Of a stretch of DNA of 64,000 nt, positions 41,164 to 53,739 are shown piece after piece. The position numbers were made by a program, and so were the translations under genes. Origin of the DNA: Marasmius tenuissimus (Eukaryota > Basidiomycota > Agaricomycetes > Agaricales > Marasmiaceae). Numbering within the stretch: the first letter of the stretch is position 1; each line of letters starts with the position of its first letter. The notes beneath the pieces are model-generated. The model saw only the letters and a program-made list of their open reading frames with translations. It ran no database searches and was not told the origin of the DNA. The stretch lies in contig JAQOTA010000031.1 of NCBI GenBank assembly GCA_029532415.1, positions 1-64,000 on the forward strand. Direction: 5' to 3'.

Positions 41164-42924
41164 CTTTGGTCGGCTCGGGTCCGAAGATACGAAAGAGTTG
41201 AAATACGAGCAGTCGGAGGCGCTCGAGACAGAGGGCGATATATAGTCCTCTGGTTTGCAGCGACAGCGACGTACCTCAGGGTGTTTCTCCAACTCTATTA
41301 TAGCCCTTTGCGAGGATGAACGGTGTTTCTTGTTTGTGGACTTTCCGATCATCGCAAACTCCGTACGAGTTGGACTTGTGCGATTCAGCGTCATTCAAGA
41401 GAGGGTCGGGTTATGGAACCAAACTTCCCGAGCACCGAAGACGTTCTTCCGATAGAATAGTTCCAGTCAGCTCGGGCGGAATTGGCCATTATCGGACGTC
41501 GATACAGACCCTCGGTGGCCCCGGCCAGGCCCAGACCCAGACCTGTGACAGGTCCTCTCAAGGGCAATTATCGGATGCTGCCTACACGCCTCGTGTTGCG
41601 TGCTGGTACATATGATAGAGCCTTCGCTCGTACACCCACAGTTCGTGCCCTTTATCATCCATATTCCCCTCCCTACGTACCCATACTTAGAACCAGGGTC
41701 TGGGAACCCTCGAAGAATGTCCCTGGTTCTTCTCTACATCCTTATCCCCCTCCACATACGCCATTCTGCCTCTTTTCGCATCACCAGGTCGCTTCTATCG
41801 CGCCTCAGGACGCGTGCATACACTCTATCACGAAATCGTCTGGTTTACCTACTCTTTATCTGGGGTTAGCAATACGGATGGGTCACGGGACGGTTGGCCG
41901 GTATGAAGGAGTGTCAGATGTGGATAGATGGAACAAGAGAAATAGGCAGGGAATGAACGGTGGAGAACAGTCATGCCTCTCCTTCACTGCCCCGAGTTGT
42001 TGGCTTTCCTCTCTCCCCGACGTGCTCTTTCGCCCGTTCATACAAGGCAACTCGGAGGTGTGAAAACACTCGGACACGATGGGGTTACGGGGATGTGTAC
42101 GGATTTCTCTCGGGCATGCGGGTGTTTTCGTCTCGTTTCGAGAGGAGAAGAAAGCACGTGAGAAGTAGCTGCCCTCGAGCATATATATGGTGTCTTGGAT
42201 GCGCTGTTGGTTGTCTGTTCGTAGCCCTCGGCACCTGGTGACCTTTCCGGACCTCGGTTTTCAACACGTTTACTCTCTCCATCCTCTTCACCGCTACTTT
42301 TGCTTCGAGGGTGAACCTTTTGCTCCAATGCTGCGCCGAATCGCACGAGCGACCAGCAAGTTACATTGATGGCTAAGCGCCATTGGAACGTAGGAAGCTA
42401 CAGGAAGTATGTGTGAGGATCCGGGCCACTCCTCTCCTATTCTAGCCCCTTATCGAGTAGTCTCCCTCTATGTTCATCTCATACTTGTTCCATCTTGACT
42501 GCTACATGTTTCTGTTAGTTTCCTTATTTGATATTCTATTAGTATATATAGCCTCATGTATCTATTGGATCCTTAGTGGGATCAACACAAGTTATATCTT
42601 ATATTCCGCACTCCTCACTCCTCTCGTCCTCAGTCCATTCCCACGCATTGCGGAAGGCTCAGGTCGGGTCGCCGTCCACGGTCCGGCCTGATCCTGACAG
42701 TATGTAGCATGTAGCGAGCGGGGGTGAACCACTGGCTGCGGAGGGCTATATACAACGTATATTCATCGCTTATGACCATTAATCTCCCTTTTTCTCAATG
42801 GTTTACCAACGAAGTGTTTGTTATGTAACGCTAGTGCAGACGCGGAATACGTCGATTGATTTATGTAGCTGTAGTCTCCTCGCCGGCGCATATCCTGTTG
42901 TATCCGCATGCCAAGGAATTATAA
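41164..42924. other. Host intergenic sequence, no recognised gene
   Basis: Several overlapping frames (41482-42063, 41600-41869, 41960-42346) are Arg/Pro-rich in all phases and show no domain or splice logic. They are probably chance frames. T-rich sequence at 42470-42620 precedes the tRNA gene. Confidence 0.35.
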
Positions 42925-43036
42925 GGCGCTATAGCCAAGTGGTTACGGCGACAGATTAGAATATCGTGTGGGAACGATCCATCTCACTTTGATCTGTTCC
43001 TCTTTGAGGGCGCAGGTTCGAATCCTGCTGGCGTCG
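42925..43036 (+). tRNA. tRNA-Ser(AGA) with a 30 bp intron
   Basis: The acceptor stem GGCGCTA pairs with TGGCGTC and the discriminator is G (43036), as usual for serine. The anticodon stem ACAGA/TCTGT holds the loop TTAGAA-A with anticodon AGA at 42958-42960. An intron (42962-42991) follows the base 3' of the anticodon, the standard nuclear tRNA intron position. A long variable arm (CCTC-TTT-GAGG) and a T arm with GGTTCGAAT complete a class II tRNA. T-runs downstream (near 43053 and 43110) can stop RNA polymerase III. Confidence 0.93.
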
Positions 43037-43865
43037 ATGTTAGGCTCTAACCCACTTTTTGGGCTCGGGTTGTTCGACTGAGAGGGTTCGTTAGAGGTAT
43101 GTCCTCTGATTTTACTTTTTTTTCTCCCCGTTTTTTTTTTTTGACGATGGGATCATTTCAAAATCGGGGGTGGGGGGTTGGTTTGTGTGCTTGTGGGTCC
43201 AGGTTGTGTCGTATTCGACAGGGTTGTATAAGTTTGATGACAGCATCGGATTGATGTATATACGTTAATACATTCTCTCCGATGAATTCTCGGATCATAG
43301 CGATCGTAGGCTGATCCACACCAGTCCACACCCTTGTGTTGCCCTTGTGATCTCGCCGTGGCTCAAAGGTTCAAGCGTATAAGTACAGTAGCATTCAGCG
43401 TAGTACGTACTTCCCTACGGGCCGCTTGGAGACCGGTGCCCGGTGGCATGCAGGGTGCTTCTGTTCACACGACCCAATTCCTTCTAATACCACCACTGGC
43501 ATCATCGTCTCGCTCAACGTTCATGGAGGCGACTCCGGTGTACACCAGCCAATTGTAGAAATGACTGTACGGACGAAGGGGACCTGCGATGAAGGGTAGA
43601 AATGGTCAGACATGGAGTCCTTTCGCCAAGTTCAGCTCTCTGGTTCGCAAGTGTTAATTATGGAATGGTCCTGGCCACATGATATCCTCCGTGGTGCGCA
43701 TTACTCAGATATCCTCAAATATCTCTTAGAGACTTGGGTGTACTTACCCCAAGCAGTCTGAATTCTCTCAGACTTTTTTCTCCGTGCAACCGTTCGCGTC
43801 GGACGGAATACTTTCCCATAAATAAGTGATAGCAGTCGATCGACACCGATACCACCTACACCATC
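43037..43865. other. Intergenic, upstream region of the esterase gene
   Basis: It holds T-runs behind the tRNA (to 43142), no convincing gene (the 43334-43558 frame has no motif) and a TATA-like cataaataag at about 43818, close to the ATG of the esterase. Confidence 0.4.
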
Positions 43866-45582
43866 ATGCTTCCATTGACCACATCGTCCCTCCTAACAGC
43901 TCTCCAACTCTCCCCTCTCTTTGACTTTGAATCCGCCTGCTCTCTCACATCTCTCTCCCAAATATCGTTTTCTCAAAACACCACCCTCTTCCAAGCTTCC
44001 GTCGTTCCAGCAGGAACACAACTCCAATTCCCCGACACCGACCCCACCTGTGGCCCATCGCCCAAAGTCGTTCCAGCAGACATATGTCGCGTCACTTTGG
44101 AAGTCGAGACCAGTCCTACCTCCAGAATCAACATGGAGGCGTGGTTACCTAGGAATTGGACTGGGAGATTCCTGAGCACTGGAAATGGTGGTTTGAACGG
44201 GTGTATCAAATATCCGGATTTGGTGTACACTACGTCTCTGGGGTTTGCGGCTGTAGGTGCGAACAACGGACATAACGGGACGAGTGGGGCCCCGTTCGAT
44301 GATGCCCCTGAGGTTGTGAATGATTTTGCCTATCGGTCGTAAGTTTCGTTCGACGTTGGCTCATGGTCAATTCATATATATGCTCAGCTGACCGTTTCCT
44401 TGGTTATAGCATCCACACGAACGCGGTGGTCGGAAAACAGATCACTAAGAGCTTCTACGGCGAACCGCATAAGAAATCGTACTATCTTGGTTGTTCGACT
44501 GGTGGTAGGCAAGGTCTCAAGAGCGTTGAGGACTTTCCAGAGGATTTCGATGGCGTTGTGGCGGGTATGTGCACTTCACTGCTCCTCAGTTCACTTTGAC
44601 CTGATCGTTTTTTATCAAAGGCGCCCCCGCTGCGAACTTCAACGGTCTTTTAGCATGGTCCGGGCACTTCCTTACCGAAATCACGGGAAACAGCACCCAA
44701 CCTACATTTATCCCTCTCGACCTCTGGAAAGGCCTCATCCACGACAGCATCTTCTCTCAATGCGACGGAATTGACGGCGTCAAGGACGGTATAATCGAAG
44801 ATCCCAATCTATGCGACTACGACCCCTCCGTCTTACTCTGCCAAGGCGGCGACTCCGATTCAGATTGCCTTACAGAAGACCAAGTAGAAACCGTCCGGAA
44901 AGTATTCAGCCCTTTCCTCTCCTCCGACGGTCAAACGGTCCTATACCCACGCGCCCAACCCGGATTGGAACTCAACGAGTTGGGAATGATGGTCAACGGT
45001 ACGCTGTTCCAGTATACAGCCGATTGGTATCGATACGTCGTTTACGACCGTAACACCTCCTTTGACCCTACCACACTCACGCTCGCTGACTACGAACACG
45101 GAATCGCGTTGGACCCGTCTAACATCTCGACTTTCAAGGGAGACTTGACAAGTTTCAAGGCGAGGGGCGGGAAGCTTTTGACCTTTCACGGTCAAGCGGA
45201 TGGGTTGATCTCGTCTCGTATGGCTGAGTTGTACTATGACCATGCTCGGGAGGTTTCTGGGGAGCTGGACGACTATTACCGCTTCTTCAGGATCTCGGGG
45301 ATGTCACATTGTCAGCGAGGTCCTGGGGCGTGGCAAATTGGACAGGGAAGTGCGAATGGGACGTCGTTTGATCCGGAGAGGAATGTGCTGACGGCGATGG
45401 TTGCTTGGGTTGAGCAGGGGAGGGCTCCAGAGACTATTGAAGGGGTTAAGTATGTCGATGATGATGTCGAGAAAGGTGTGGCGTTCAGTCGGAGGCACTG
45501 TATGTGGCCTTTGAGGAATGTGTACGATGGAGAGGGAGATCCTAGTCACCCGGACAGTTGGAGTTGTCGTGAAGCTTCATGA
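43866..45582 (+). CDS. Tannase/feruloyl esterase family protein
   Basis: Exons 43866-44338, 44410-44564 and 44621-45582 join to 529 residues, the usual length of fungal tannase-family (feruloyl esterase B-like) enzymes. These serine hydrolases cleave ester bonds of phenolic acids in plant wall material or tannins, normally after secretion. The catalytic Ser is S187 in GCSTGGRQ, Asp D403 in GQADGL and His H439 in GMSHCQRGPG. C186 and C440 give the CS-D-HC disulfide motif of the family. GNGGLNGCI and LGFAAVGANNGHNGTSG are the typical oxyanion-side blocks. Several N-glycosylation sites (NTT, NWT, NGT, NST, NIS) fit secretion; the N-terminal signal is short and weak. It looks intact. It converges with the gene at 45879-47493 (296 bp between stops). 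The substrate cannot be told from sequence. Confidence 0.9.
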
Positions 45583-45878
45583 TGTACGAATCCGATGTTT
45601 CCCAAATCCAAAAGTATTCGGATTTGTCGTCTTTGATTATAGTATTCAGAATACAACGGGCCGCCAGGCAGTGTAAACCTCCGGTTTCGACATGAACCGA
45701 AAGCCGGGCAGAACAATAGCAGGTCTCCAGGACTCGCTTTGTCTTTGTGAGTTTGGACTTGAAGGTCGCGAAGCAGGGGAAGTGGGTATCTGGTGTTGGG
45801 TATACAGTCTCTAAGTACACGCGATATCTCGAGAGACCCGCTCAGAATAGAGAGTGTACTCCAAATCATGCACGGGTT

Positions 45879-47493
45879 CTAGAACGCTTGCCCTTTTGTA
45901 ACGGATAGTGAGCCCATTTCTACGTCTTCGGAAGTATGAGCGAACACAATCGATGGTGCTGCGATGTTCAGGACATGAGAGCGACGCTGGGAAGACGACA
46001 TATGGAAACTGTTTGACGTGCTATCGTGGTCTCGTTCGACAGTAAGCCCTAGTCCCACCCTCACCAGAATGAGTAGAGGGGCAAAAGCCTACAGGGTGAG
46101 CAAATCGAACATCAGAAGCTGGTCTTTCTCAAGATGATAGAAGACGCACAATGACTTGAGGAAGGATAAACGCCATGATTACGAGCGCGTCGTGATCAGA
46201 GCTGGTCGCGTTCCGGACACTATAGACCGTGTAAGTGATGAGAAAGATAGGAATAATCATCCCCGACTCCATACTATGGTGAGAGGCGAAGAATCAGCTT
46301 CAGGGCTTTCGTCGGTGGCTCAAGCAAGCATAGACGCACGTTATAGCTATCACGGAATCGTACTTCTGTGGTGCCAAAGACTGAGATTTCCCATGGCTAT
46401 GCTGTCCCCGAACCATCAGCCTCTGAATTCTCCGCTTCAGCCACCAGATCCGTCCTGCTGATTGATGAAGCACACATATCAATTGATGATCAAGAAACAT
46501 GAGCTTCAGCCTCACCGATCAATAAGGTCAGCAACGCATTGGCGAATGCGCCGAGAACCAAGGCAGCAGTCGTAAAGGCCAAGGATTTTTCCAAAACTTC
46601 GGCACTAGTTTGTTGCTGAAGGCCCGCTGCGTACTGAACTTTCATGTACTGTGGGAGTTCGGTATAATATACACCTGGAAAAGGTTGTTTAGTGTTGCCA
46701 TCAAAGGAACATCATGACTCCCACCTGTTTCTGCGAGGATGACCATAACTGGGAACACAACAATCTTCCAGTTTCTACCCCAGATACTGTAACAGCGATA
46801 CACCTCGGATATTTTCAGCTGGATAAGTTCAAATAAAACACCATGGAGAAGACTGACGAGGATCATGAATGCAGTAAAACTTGAGGATGGCGATGAGTGT
46901 CGGTAACCGATAAGCAGATAAGAAGCGGTCGAGAGACGTACTCGATGAGATGTAGTACAACGTATTGGACAGCACTGATCAGTAAAAGTCTCAGCATCAT
47001 CACCACGAAAAGTACATGTGAAACTCACCTGCATGCTTGACTATTGATCCCACTTGCAGCGAGTGGCGTCGCTCTGATATATCCATCAACTACGATCACA
47101 GCGCCCACCACGGCCGAGATAGTGGCGAGGACGAAGAGAAGTCCAGAGGAAACGACTTGGAATAACATTCCCTCTCTCGCTTTCCTCTTGTGGAGCAAAT
47201 ACATCCCCATCACGAATAAGACCGTATTGAATCCTGTAGTCGACGAGGAAGAAAAGGTTGGTCAATCGCTACAGCTCATTGCCTTGACGGCACCCGGGCG
47301 TACCATAGACAAGAATCTGGCCCTGAGAAACGGAAAGGTGAGATGAAAAAGAATGTCGAGTTTTTTTGGATACGACACGCACCCATCCAGAGAAAAACAA
47401 AACTACCAGGGGGGATGTGGGCATTCTGGAGTCGGGGATGGCGGGTAGTAGGGCCTGCTCACTATAAGTACTGTCATACAACATACATCCCAA
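45879..47493 (-). CDS. Seven-helix membrane protein, agaricomycete family of unknown function
   Basis: Nine exons read leftward: 47493-47383, 47322-47304, 47233-47029, 46974-46942, 46879-46725, 46674-46516, 46457-46340, 46273-46150, 46088-45879. All phases agree and give 377 residues. Hydrophobic segments include YGFNTVLFVMGMYLL, FQVVSSGLLFVLATISAVVG, VFPVMVILAE, FTTAALVLGAFANALLTLLI and MIIPIFLITYTVYSV. Family marks are YRCYSIWGRNWK, LIAGRIWWLKRR, YDSVIAIT-MESG and a C-terminal LLILVRVGLG. Proteins of this plan are abundant in mushrooms and are usually left unnamed; a receptor-like role is only suggested by topology. Exon 5 is the least certain (a short intron may lie inside). The start at 47493 could be 9 nt later. 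Confidence 0.75.
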
Positions 47494-48820
47494 TATAGAT
47501 CAGTGGCAGTATAGGGCGGTATCAGCCCGCTCTACGAACCTTAGTTTCCTTGGTTCCAATCTGACCGGACGCGCTCTAATCCCTCTTCATCAGGTTCCTG
47601 GGGTGTCGATTTATTGATAGAACCAAATCAATCCGTGATACGTTCGACAAAACTCGAGCTCTAAAACGTGAGACGCGCAATTCATCAAATTATCATCACT
47701 GAAATCAGATCTCGTGAAGGAGCCTACAGGGGTGGAAAGCGAGTTGCCAAAGCGGTTTAGATAGAGTCTCATGTCAGAGGTAGCTGTTCGTGAGCGGTTG
47801 CTGCGTCCCATCACTTGGAGCGGGAGGCCTATACCTATAATTACCTCGACCCCTGCGGTGACACCGGATTGATCACCACCAATAGACAAAAAGGGTCTAG
47901 GCTCGAAGGACCCCGCAAGGTCGATTTAGTGCAATGAACGGGGCCAACCACCCATGTCCTACCAGTATCGCACAAGCCTGAACACGATTAGTTCCAGCTT
48001 CCTCTGAGAACCGAAATAAGTAGGCTCGCCAGGATGAGTAGGTTTTGATGAATATCTACAATTTGATCTGCCGCATCGACACTGTGGGCCGTCATCGAAT
48101 TAGGGAGATAAGAAGTTCGTGGCAAAGAGAAGAACAACATACGGATATTTCTATCGTGCACTGCTCTGAGCTCTCGTTCTCGTTTTCGTCCTCATCCTCA
48201 AACTTTTCTGAAGCCTTTGCCCACAGGCTTCGAGCTTGAGCCCCAAACCAGACAATCTTTGACTTGACTCCGATGAGAATAAGCGAGTGCGAACGGAAAT
48301 TGACCTGAGTCAGGAAATTTGGGATGGGTGTGAGTCAGAGTCCCTGACATGGTTACAGAACGCATCGACCATGCGGCTGGCAGTTGTGGGAACTAAACTC
48401 CTTAAAAGGGTGTCTGACATTTGTGTTCCTGAGCGGCTGTCCCAAGCTGGTCCGCTGCAAATAAATGTTGATTGAACTCGAGAATTTCGGCCCAGGGGTT
48501 CCTCCCACCCCCAAAATCGCCGTAAATTTTCGGCATGTCCTAGGTCTCGACTCTCGAGGAATTGCCGAATTTAAAATTTCGGTCAAACCGGTCACGCGTC
48601 CCCGGACCCCATGCCGAATTACTCGAAATGGTACAGTACACGCACTTTGCCAGAGCGCTCCTAGTTACATTAAATTCAGTGGATCTCCCGTATTCACAAA
48701 TGCTTTTGAAGTCAAAAAGATATACCAGCTTACCTTTAAAAGCTGCTTGCACTACTCAGGTCCGTTTGGGTGATTTCCCAACATCATATCCACCGCACAT
48801 CTCCCTACTTTTATTACGAG
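47494..48820. other. Intergenic, includes a truncated MITE end
   Basis: I see no recognisable gene. The segment ending near 48640 (actcgaaatggtacagta) matches one terminus of the MITE at 21241-21510, with related CGAAATTT-type interior from about 48475, but the other terminus is absent. Confidence 0.4.
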
Positions 48821-49362
48821 ATGATCGTGGTGCCTCCTGAGGAGTCCTCTCCCCGTTCGCCCGGTCAAAACCCCAGCTTGGTCGAGGATTTCGTTCGCCG
48901 AGCCAACAGGGATGGCCAGTTGTCACTCATAAACATCAACATAACAAACTATCGATGCTCCTCTCCCAGCATAGGGAACAACTATCAAGGTTCTACCTTT
49001 AACAGTGATTCCAACTTGTCGATCGCTCATGCGGAGACGAGCACTCAGGTGGTGAGTTGTCTGACAAGTCCCCGAGAATATACATAAATAATCATGATCT
49101 CCAGCCCTCAGGGCAGAATTTGAAAGCCCAACCGACCTTCCCCGCAGGCGTTTTGGTGTTTCTATGCTATCTATTCATCGGCTGGGCGATTAGACTCGCA
49201 GGGACAGACGCGTGTGCACAGTTGTCCCCCGCGACAAATTTCGTGGGTGCTAAGCGTGCCGGTAGCAACGCTTTGGCTCCAATTAAATCTGGCGAACAAG
49301 GAATCGAGCAACCTCAGGAGGAGAAATGCCCTCTTACAATGTTAGTGTCTGCCGACTCGTAA
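48821..49362 (+). CDS. NYQC-family small membrane protein, copy D
   Basis: Exons 48821-49051 and 49105-49362 around a 53 bp intron (gtgagt...ctccag) give 162 residues. Exon 1 has an acidic start (PPEESSPRSPGQNPS), then INITNYRCSSPSIGNNYQGS, the family signature. Exon 2 gives AQPTFPAGVLVFLCYLFIGW, one probable membrane-spanning helix, and a polar tail. Copy B has the same two-part plan with the same intron position, including the exon 2 pattern AQP-FP before the helix. This is the most complete copy in the window. The frame could also begin at 48770. No known domain; a tail-anchored or single-pass protein is my inference. Confidence 0.55.
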
Positions 49363-49409
49363 TGGGACATGGAGCTAATTCTATATCTCTCCAAGGTCGT
49401 CCATGTGAC

Positions 49410-49440
49410 TAGACGACTTCCCTACTAGGGAAGTCGTCTA
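49410..49440. repeat. 31 bp near-perfect palindrome
   Basis: Arms of 15 bp (tagacgacttcccta and its complement) flank a single C. It lies 48 bp after the stop of copy D. There is no T-run, so a terminator role is not indicated. Confidence 0.6.
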
Positions 49441-50060
49441 AGTAGCAGTACTTGATCTGAGGTACCTAAATATCAAACGCGGCATGTTCCCGACTGTCCT
49501 GACTCCAGAGAACATGGCTATAGTTTTAATAGCGTTATGATTAGATCTATTGTGTTCGGTTTCGGTGGAACATAGGTTGAGACTCGGAATGATTGCTCGT
49601 CGAGAACAGTACTGGTTGGATACGGCGCGGACGACTCCGAGAAAGAAATGTCCACGGCTTACGATCGAGTCCCTGGCAATTCTTGAGATCGATGGGGCCG
49701 GACGGCTCCACCTTCACAACCAGAGCTAAATTTACCACCGCGCAGTGATCGAGTCTAGCACGAGGCCATCACTCCAGGCGGATCGTAAGAGAATGAATCT
49801 GGGAGTGTAGTGTGGTCGTGAATGTGTGGTCGTGAATGAGTGGCCGAGGAATGAATTGAGACCATGTACAGCCGATTCTTGCAAAAAAAGCCACATCTGT
49901 GTTCGAATCAGCATGTCCTGGGGTCATCCTGTGCATTTTCGTTCTGCCAAGAAAATGTGAAAAGCGAAACCGACGACTGACGACAACTCACAAGACAAGT
50001 TCCTATCTGAGTCTACATGCCGACTCTAATGATGTAACTCAGAACTTGCTCAGAACTTTC
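49441..50060. other. Intergenic, no recognised gene
   Basis: Only short frames without motif or splice pattern are present. Confidence 0.3.
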
Positions 50061-50063
50061 GCA

Positions 50064-51391
50064 TCAGGTGTACAGCGAACCGGCTATTCGATTCGAGTTG
50101 AAGAAGTATCGAAGCAGGACGAAAGTCCTGGGTCCAACGATGGAGGCGCAAGTACCTGAAACGTTATAGTAATAGAATACGGCTGCCACCTCCCAGCCAT
50201 CGGAGTAGCTGGAGAGGGCAGCTTTCTCTATCCGGAACTCGTGATGAAGCTCAAGCACTTGAGCATGAAGATGGAATCTGGCCTGTTCCTGGAACGGTAA
50301 CAGAAGGAATGGATAGCTACTGTAAAGCACCCGAAGTCGTCGTGACATTGTTTGCTGCATTTACTAGTATCAAACTGTTGTCAGGAACTTTAGTTTTCCA
50401 CCGTGAATCGGCATCCGACTATTTAGGCGTGGGTGTGAAATAGCCAAGGTCGGTGCTTTGTCAAAAGATGACAGCGAACATGAAGGCTCTTGGGTGAGCT
50501 GAAGTTTGAATATATCACTGTGGCGTGAAGTTCCCTGAACTCTATCACTCTCCTTACAATAGCTCTGTCGTCTGACTCCTCACGGAACCAGAGCTGGTCT
50601 TCCGCGCTCGTCGATGAAAGTGAGCAGAGGAAGGCAGAAAGTGATACTGTAGTTAGTCTGTTGAGAGGCAGAGGAACGATGCGTCAATTTAGAGACATAC
50701 GGAATGGACGAAGACATGATATTTTTTTTGTTAACCGAGTAATATTGCTCAATCACAGGTTTGACGTAGAGGCCAGCGCTGTACCAGCAGACCTGTCTGT
50801 GCCTGAAGGCAAGATTCTGAGCTTGATACTGAGCGGCGGCCGATGAAAAGCCTCGGAGTTCCTTTTCGGTGCCTCTTGAAGAAGGAGGCTTGGAGGAAGT
50901 GCAGTGATTTATTAAGAAGGGAAGATTACGCGCCTTGCAACACATTCCTGGTACTCATTCAGTCAATCTTTCAGGTAGAATGAGATATAACTTGTTCTCA
51001 ATGCCTACCGATGAAGTGAATGGCATAAACATTTGCCACTGCTGCGTTCTATCCGATCCGGGTGAGATACGCACACGGCAATGTCTTAGAGTTCCCGTGA
51101 ATGAGCAAGAAAAGCCTGAGAGCACCCCTTCTCAAAAACAGGCTGAGGGACCTCCACATATAACCTCTTTTGGAAGGCTGATGGCATTGAAGGTCTTGCT
51201 CGCTGGGGCGAGCCGCGAGCCGCATATTGTTGTTGGTTGAAGCCGCCAAACGAGTTCGCGTAGCCTGACTCAACGCGGCCAAAAACAGGAAAACAATGTT
51301 GGACCCGATGAGCGTTCGGCAGGCTAAACACACCTTGAAAGTCGAGACGCCCGGATCCCCACAACCCACTCGATGTTGCGAGGAACATCAA
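50064..51391 (-). pseudogene. Unrecognised gene or remnant, member of an inverted pair with 62580-63550
   Basis: Read leftward, this stretch matches 62.58-63.55 kb read rightward, over about 1 kb. Translated matches include NMRLAARP-EQ, MWRSLSL, SLLI-GN near 51250-51110 and the later ARRLR-(F/L)Y--YPF--LPFQE near 50345-50280. Conservation follows the coding frames better than the gaps, which suggests both derive from one protein family. Open pieces are 51391-51049, 50945-50580 and 50360-50064 with apparent introns between, but I cannot assemble a complete frame and there are stops. The protein is not recognised. Confidence 0.4.
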
Positions 51392-51399
51392 AGGAGTGT

Positions 51400-52280
51400 T
51401 CCCGCAATACGAAACGACAAGGCACCGTTTGATTCTAAATCCTGCGACCTTGAAGGAACAAGATCAATCTCCGCAGCCTCTGAAAGGGTAGCGGCCTAAC
51501 CAGATCGTCGCCAACAAATGAATCGATACTCCACATTTGTACTGCAAGGTGAGCTGTAGAAGTGAATCGAGATGTACCGACTAAGCACGTTGACCATTAT
51601 CGAATTCACTATGCTCCACGTCTCGACGAAGCCGGTTGGAAAGATAAATGGACTAAAGGTATGCAAAGACGTCGCAGCCAATGTCAAAGGCCTTTCCTTG
51701 GCCATTTCCGCAACACAGAACTCTCGTTCGAATTTCGTTGCCTGCTCTCCTGCTCCTCACGACCTCCCTCGACGTTACCCTACGCCTCTCCTTCCTACCT
51801 ACTCGGGACAGTCAGACACTCTTAACCGCAGCATATGACTGGATGTCTCGTTCTGATCACAATATTGGAAGGAAAAGCCTACCATGCCGCCGAGCTCGAA
51901 AGTTATCCACGTGCCGTGAAACGCGGTAATCCGCCACTCTACTCGTCTGATGACACCCCCAGCTAGCCTCGGTTGGATCGTTCATATGTATGTCAACCAA
52001 CAAGGCTGACCGTATATATATATATATCGAACGGTGGACGGCGGGCGGAGGACCTCCACTACTGAACCCGAGATCGAAGCAGTGGACTGGTATGTGAATA
52101 GTGAAGAGCCACCTGGAGACGGAAAGAAGACGTTGAGCATTGCGAGTATAATGATTGAAGCTGAGGTAAATCGCGCTCATGGAGGACCAGCTGGGCACTG
52201 AAGGAGGCGATGCCCCTTCTGGATAACCCCTGCGCCGATGTCCGAACTGAGTACTGAGTACTTAGCGTCACATTCCGCCT
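51400..52280. other. Intergenic with an AT dinucleotide run
   Basis: A run of about eight TA/AT units lies near 52013-52028. Frames at 51562-51929 have no motif. Confidence 0.3.
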
Positions 52281-52892
52281 GAGAGGCACTAGATGTCAGT
52301 CCGAATCTTGTAACGAGAACGAAACTGGTGGGTATAGAGCCCGTAAACGGGGCGGGGAATATAGGCAAAGTGTTGTGTCTGGCATCGGGCAGTGTTAGAA
52401 TCGGGTATTGGGAGGAGCCATGGACAGGGCTCACAGGGACGAGGACGGCGGTTAGACGGACTCGGGACGACGACGATCGACGACGATGGAAGGGAAAAAG
52501 ATAGAATGTATTGATTACATACGCAGTACGGTATGAACAGTCCGGTTCCCGGACTCGGGCCGAGACCAAAATCTAACAGGCAGAGAAAGCAAAACGGGAG
52601 AGATCGAAAGGGCAGGTATGTTTCTCGCATCTCAGATGACTGACGTTCGGAGGTATTCAAGTTCATCGCAACCAGCCGCCCCCCCTCCAAGAACGAGAGA
52701 AACGTCCTCCTAGCGCTACTTGTGCCTTTTCCGCCACTCTTGACCGACTTCGTATCACCCTTATCATGACCAGATTCTCCCATATCGTACAAAGGCGCAG
52801 ACATATCCAGACACGTTCCGCTGTTCATTGAGCGAACACTCCGGGGTTGATCAACCTTCTGCTCCCTCGTAGACAATACTTCCTATGCCAGC

Positions 52893-53432
52893 CTACGTGT
52901 GGGGAATAGGCGTCCGAGAGAGCGACCAGGAAAGGGCGAGGAAAACCATGAGATGGTTCAGGAATGAGTTACTAGCGCACCGACTTCTAGGTTGCCGCCG
53001 AGGTCCTATCTTAGCCTCCCAACACTCAATGAACAGCTTCCACCGAGACCGGCCCACCTGAGAAAACCCTCTTCTACTCCAACGGTACGTTTCAGCCCAC
53101 TCTCGAATGTTGTTATATTGCCCTCTATGTAGCTCCCGATCCTCTGCCGCGAGCCGGAGCAACACACAGGCGATACGACGGGCAACAAGGCAGTGAGCCA
53201 GGTCCCTTATCTCTGATCCAATCATCCAACTAGCTTCTTCGGCTCTGGCCCTGTCTGGAATAAGTCGAATTGCCGATGTGTCAACCAATGCGATTGGATG
53301 CGTGTCCTCGAAAAGGCTGTTTCGTGCGTGGTAGAACGCGAATATAGGGCCGCAGCCTGCGGGTGCATGGGGGAGCGAGTTGGTGAAAGGGGAACACGAA
53401 ATATGTGCGGAAACAGAGTGTACTAGATTCAC
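52893..53432 (-). CDS. Hypothetical ORF, 179 codons
   Basis: The frame's middle part looks protein-like: a helical, Ala/Arg/Glu-rich stretch (ARAEEASWMIGSEIRDLAHC, then VARRIACVLLRLAAEDRE) followed by WAETYRWSRRGF. It has no recognisable domain and no clear promoter or introns. Adjacent minus-strand frames (52289-52876 and 53281-53727) could be parts of the same locus, but their composition is less convincing. Treat as low confidence. Confidence 0.2.
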   Translation of the reverse strand: MNLVHSVSAHISCSPFTNSLPHAPAGCGPIFAFYHARNSLFEDTHPIALVDTSAIRLIPDRARAEEASWMIGSEIRDLAHCLVARRIACVLLRLAAEDRELHRGQYNNIREWAETYRWSRRGFSQVGRSRWKLFIECWEAKIGPRRQPRSRCASNSFLNHLMVFLALSWSLSRTPIPHT

Positions 53433-53739
53433 CGTCTAATGGCGTATTCGTAGGTGCCAGAATCGTTCGTGTTTCATGCTGACCGACAGTCAGATCCGGA
53501 GAACGGGAGAGAGGCAATAGACGTACCTTCCTCCACCCATTGAGGTTTGATGTGGCCGGTCTTCTCGGACGTCCGAGCAAGACGACAAAGTTGTTACCAG
53601 AATGGCGGTGGTGGTCGCGGTCGTACATTCGCCCTGCTCGCCGCCCATTGACCTCGTCAACCAGTACGCTTCTCGCCGACTTGCATCGAAAACAGCTACC
53701 CCTTTTCCTCCAGCACCCAGAAAACATCCTCCTACGCTT

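Noticed and set aside
41482..42063. 193-codon ORF right of element 2
   Set aside because: All frames here are open because of composition; Arg/Pro-rich translation, no domain, no intron pattern.
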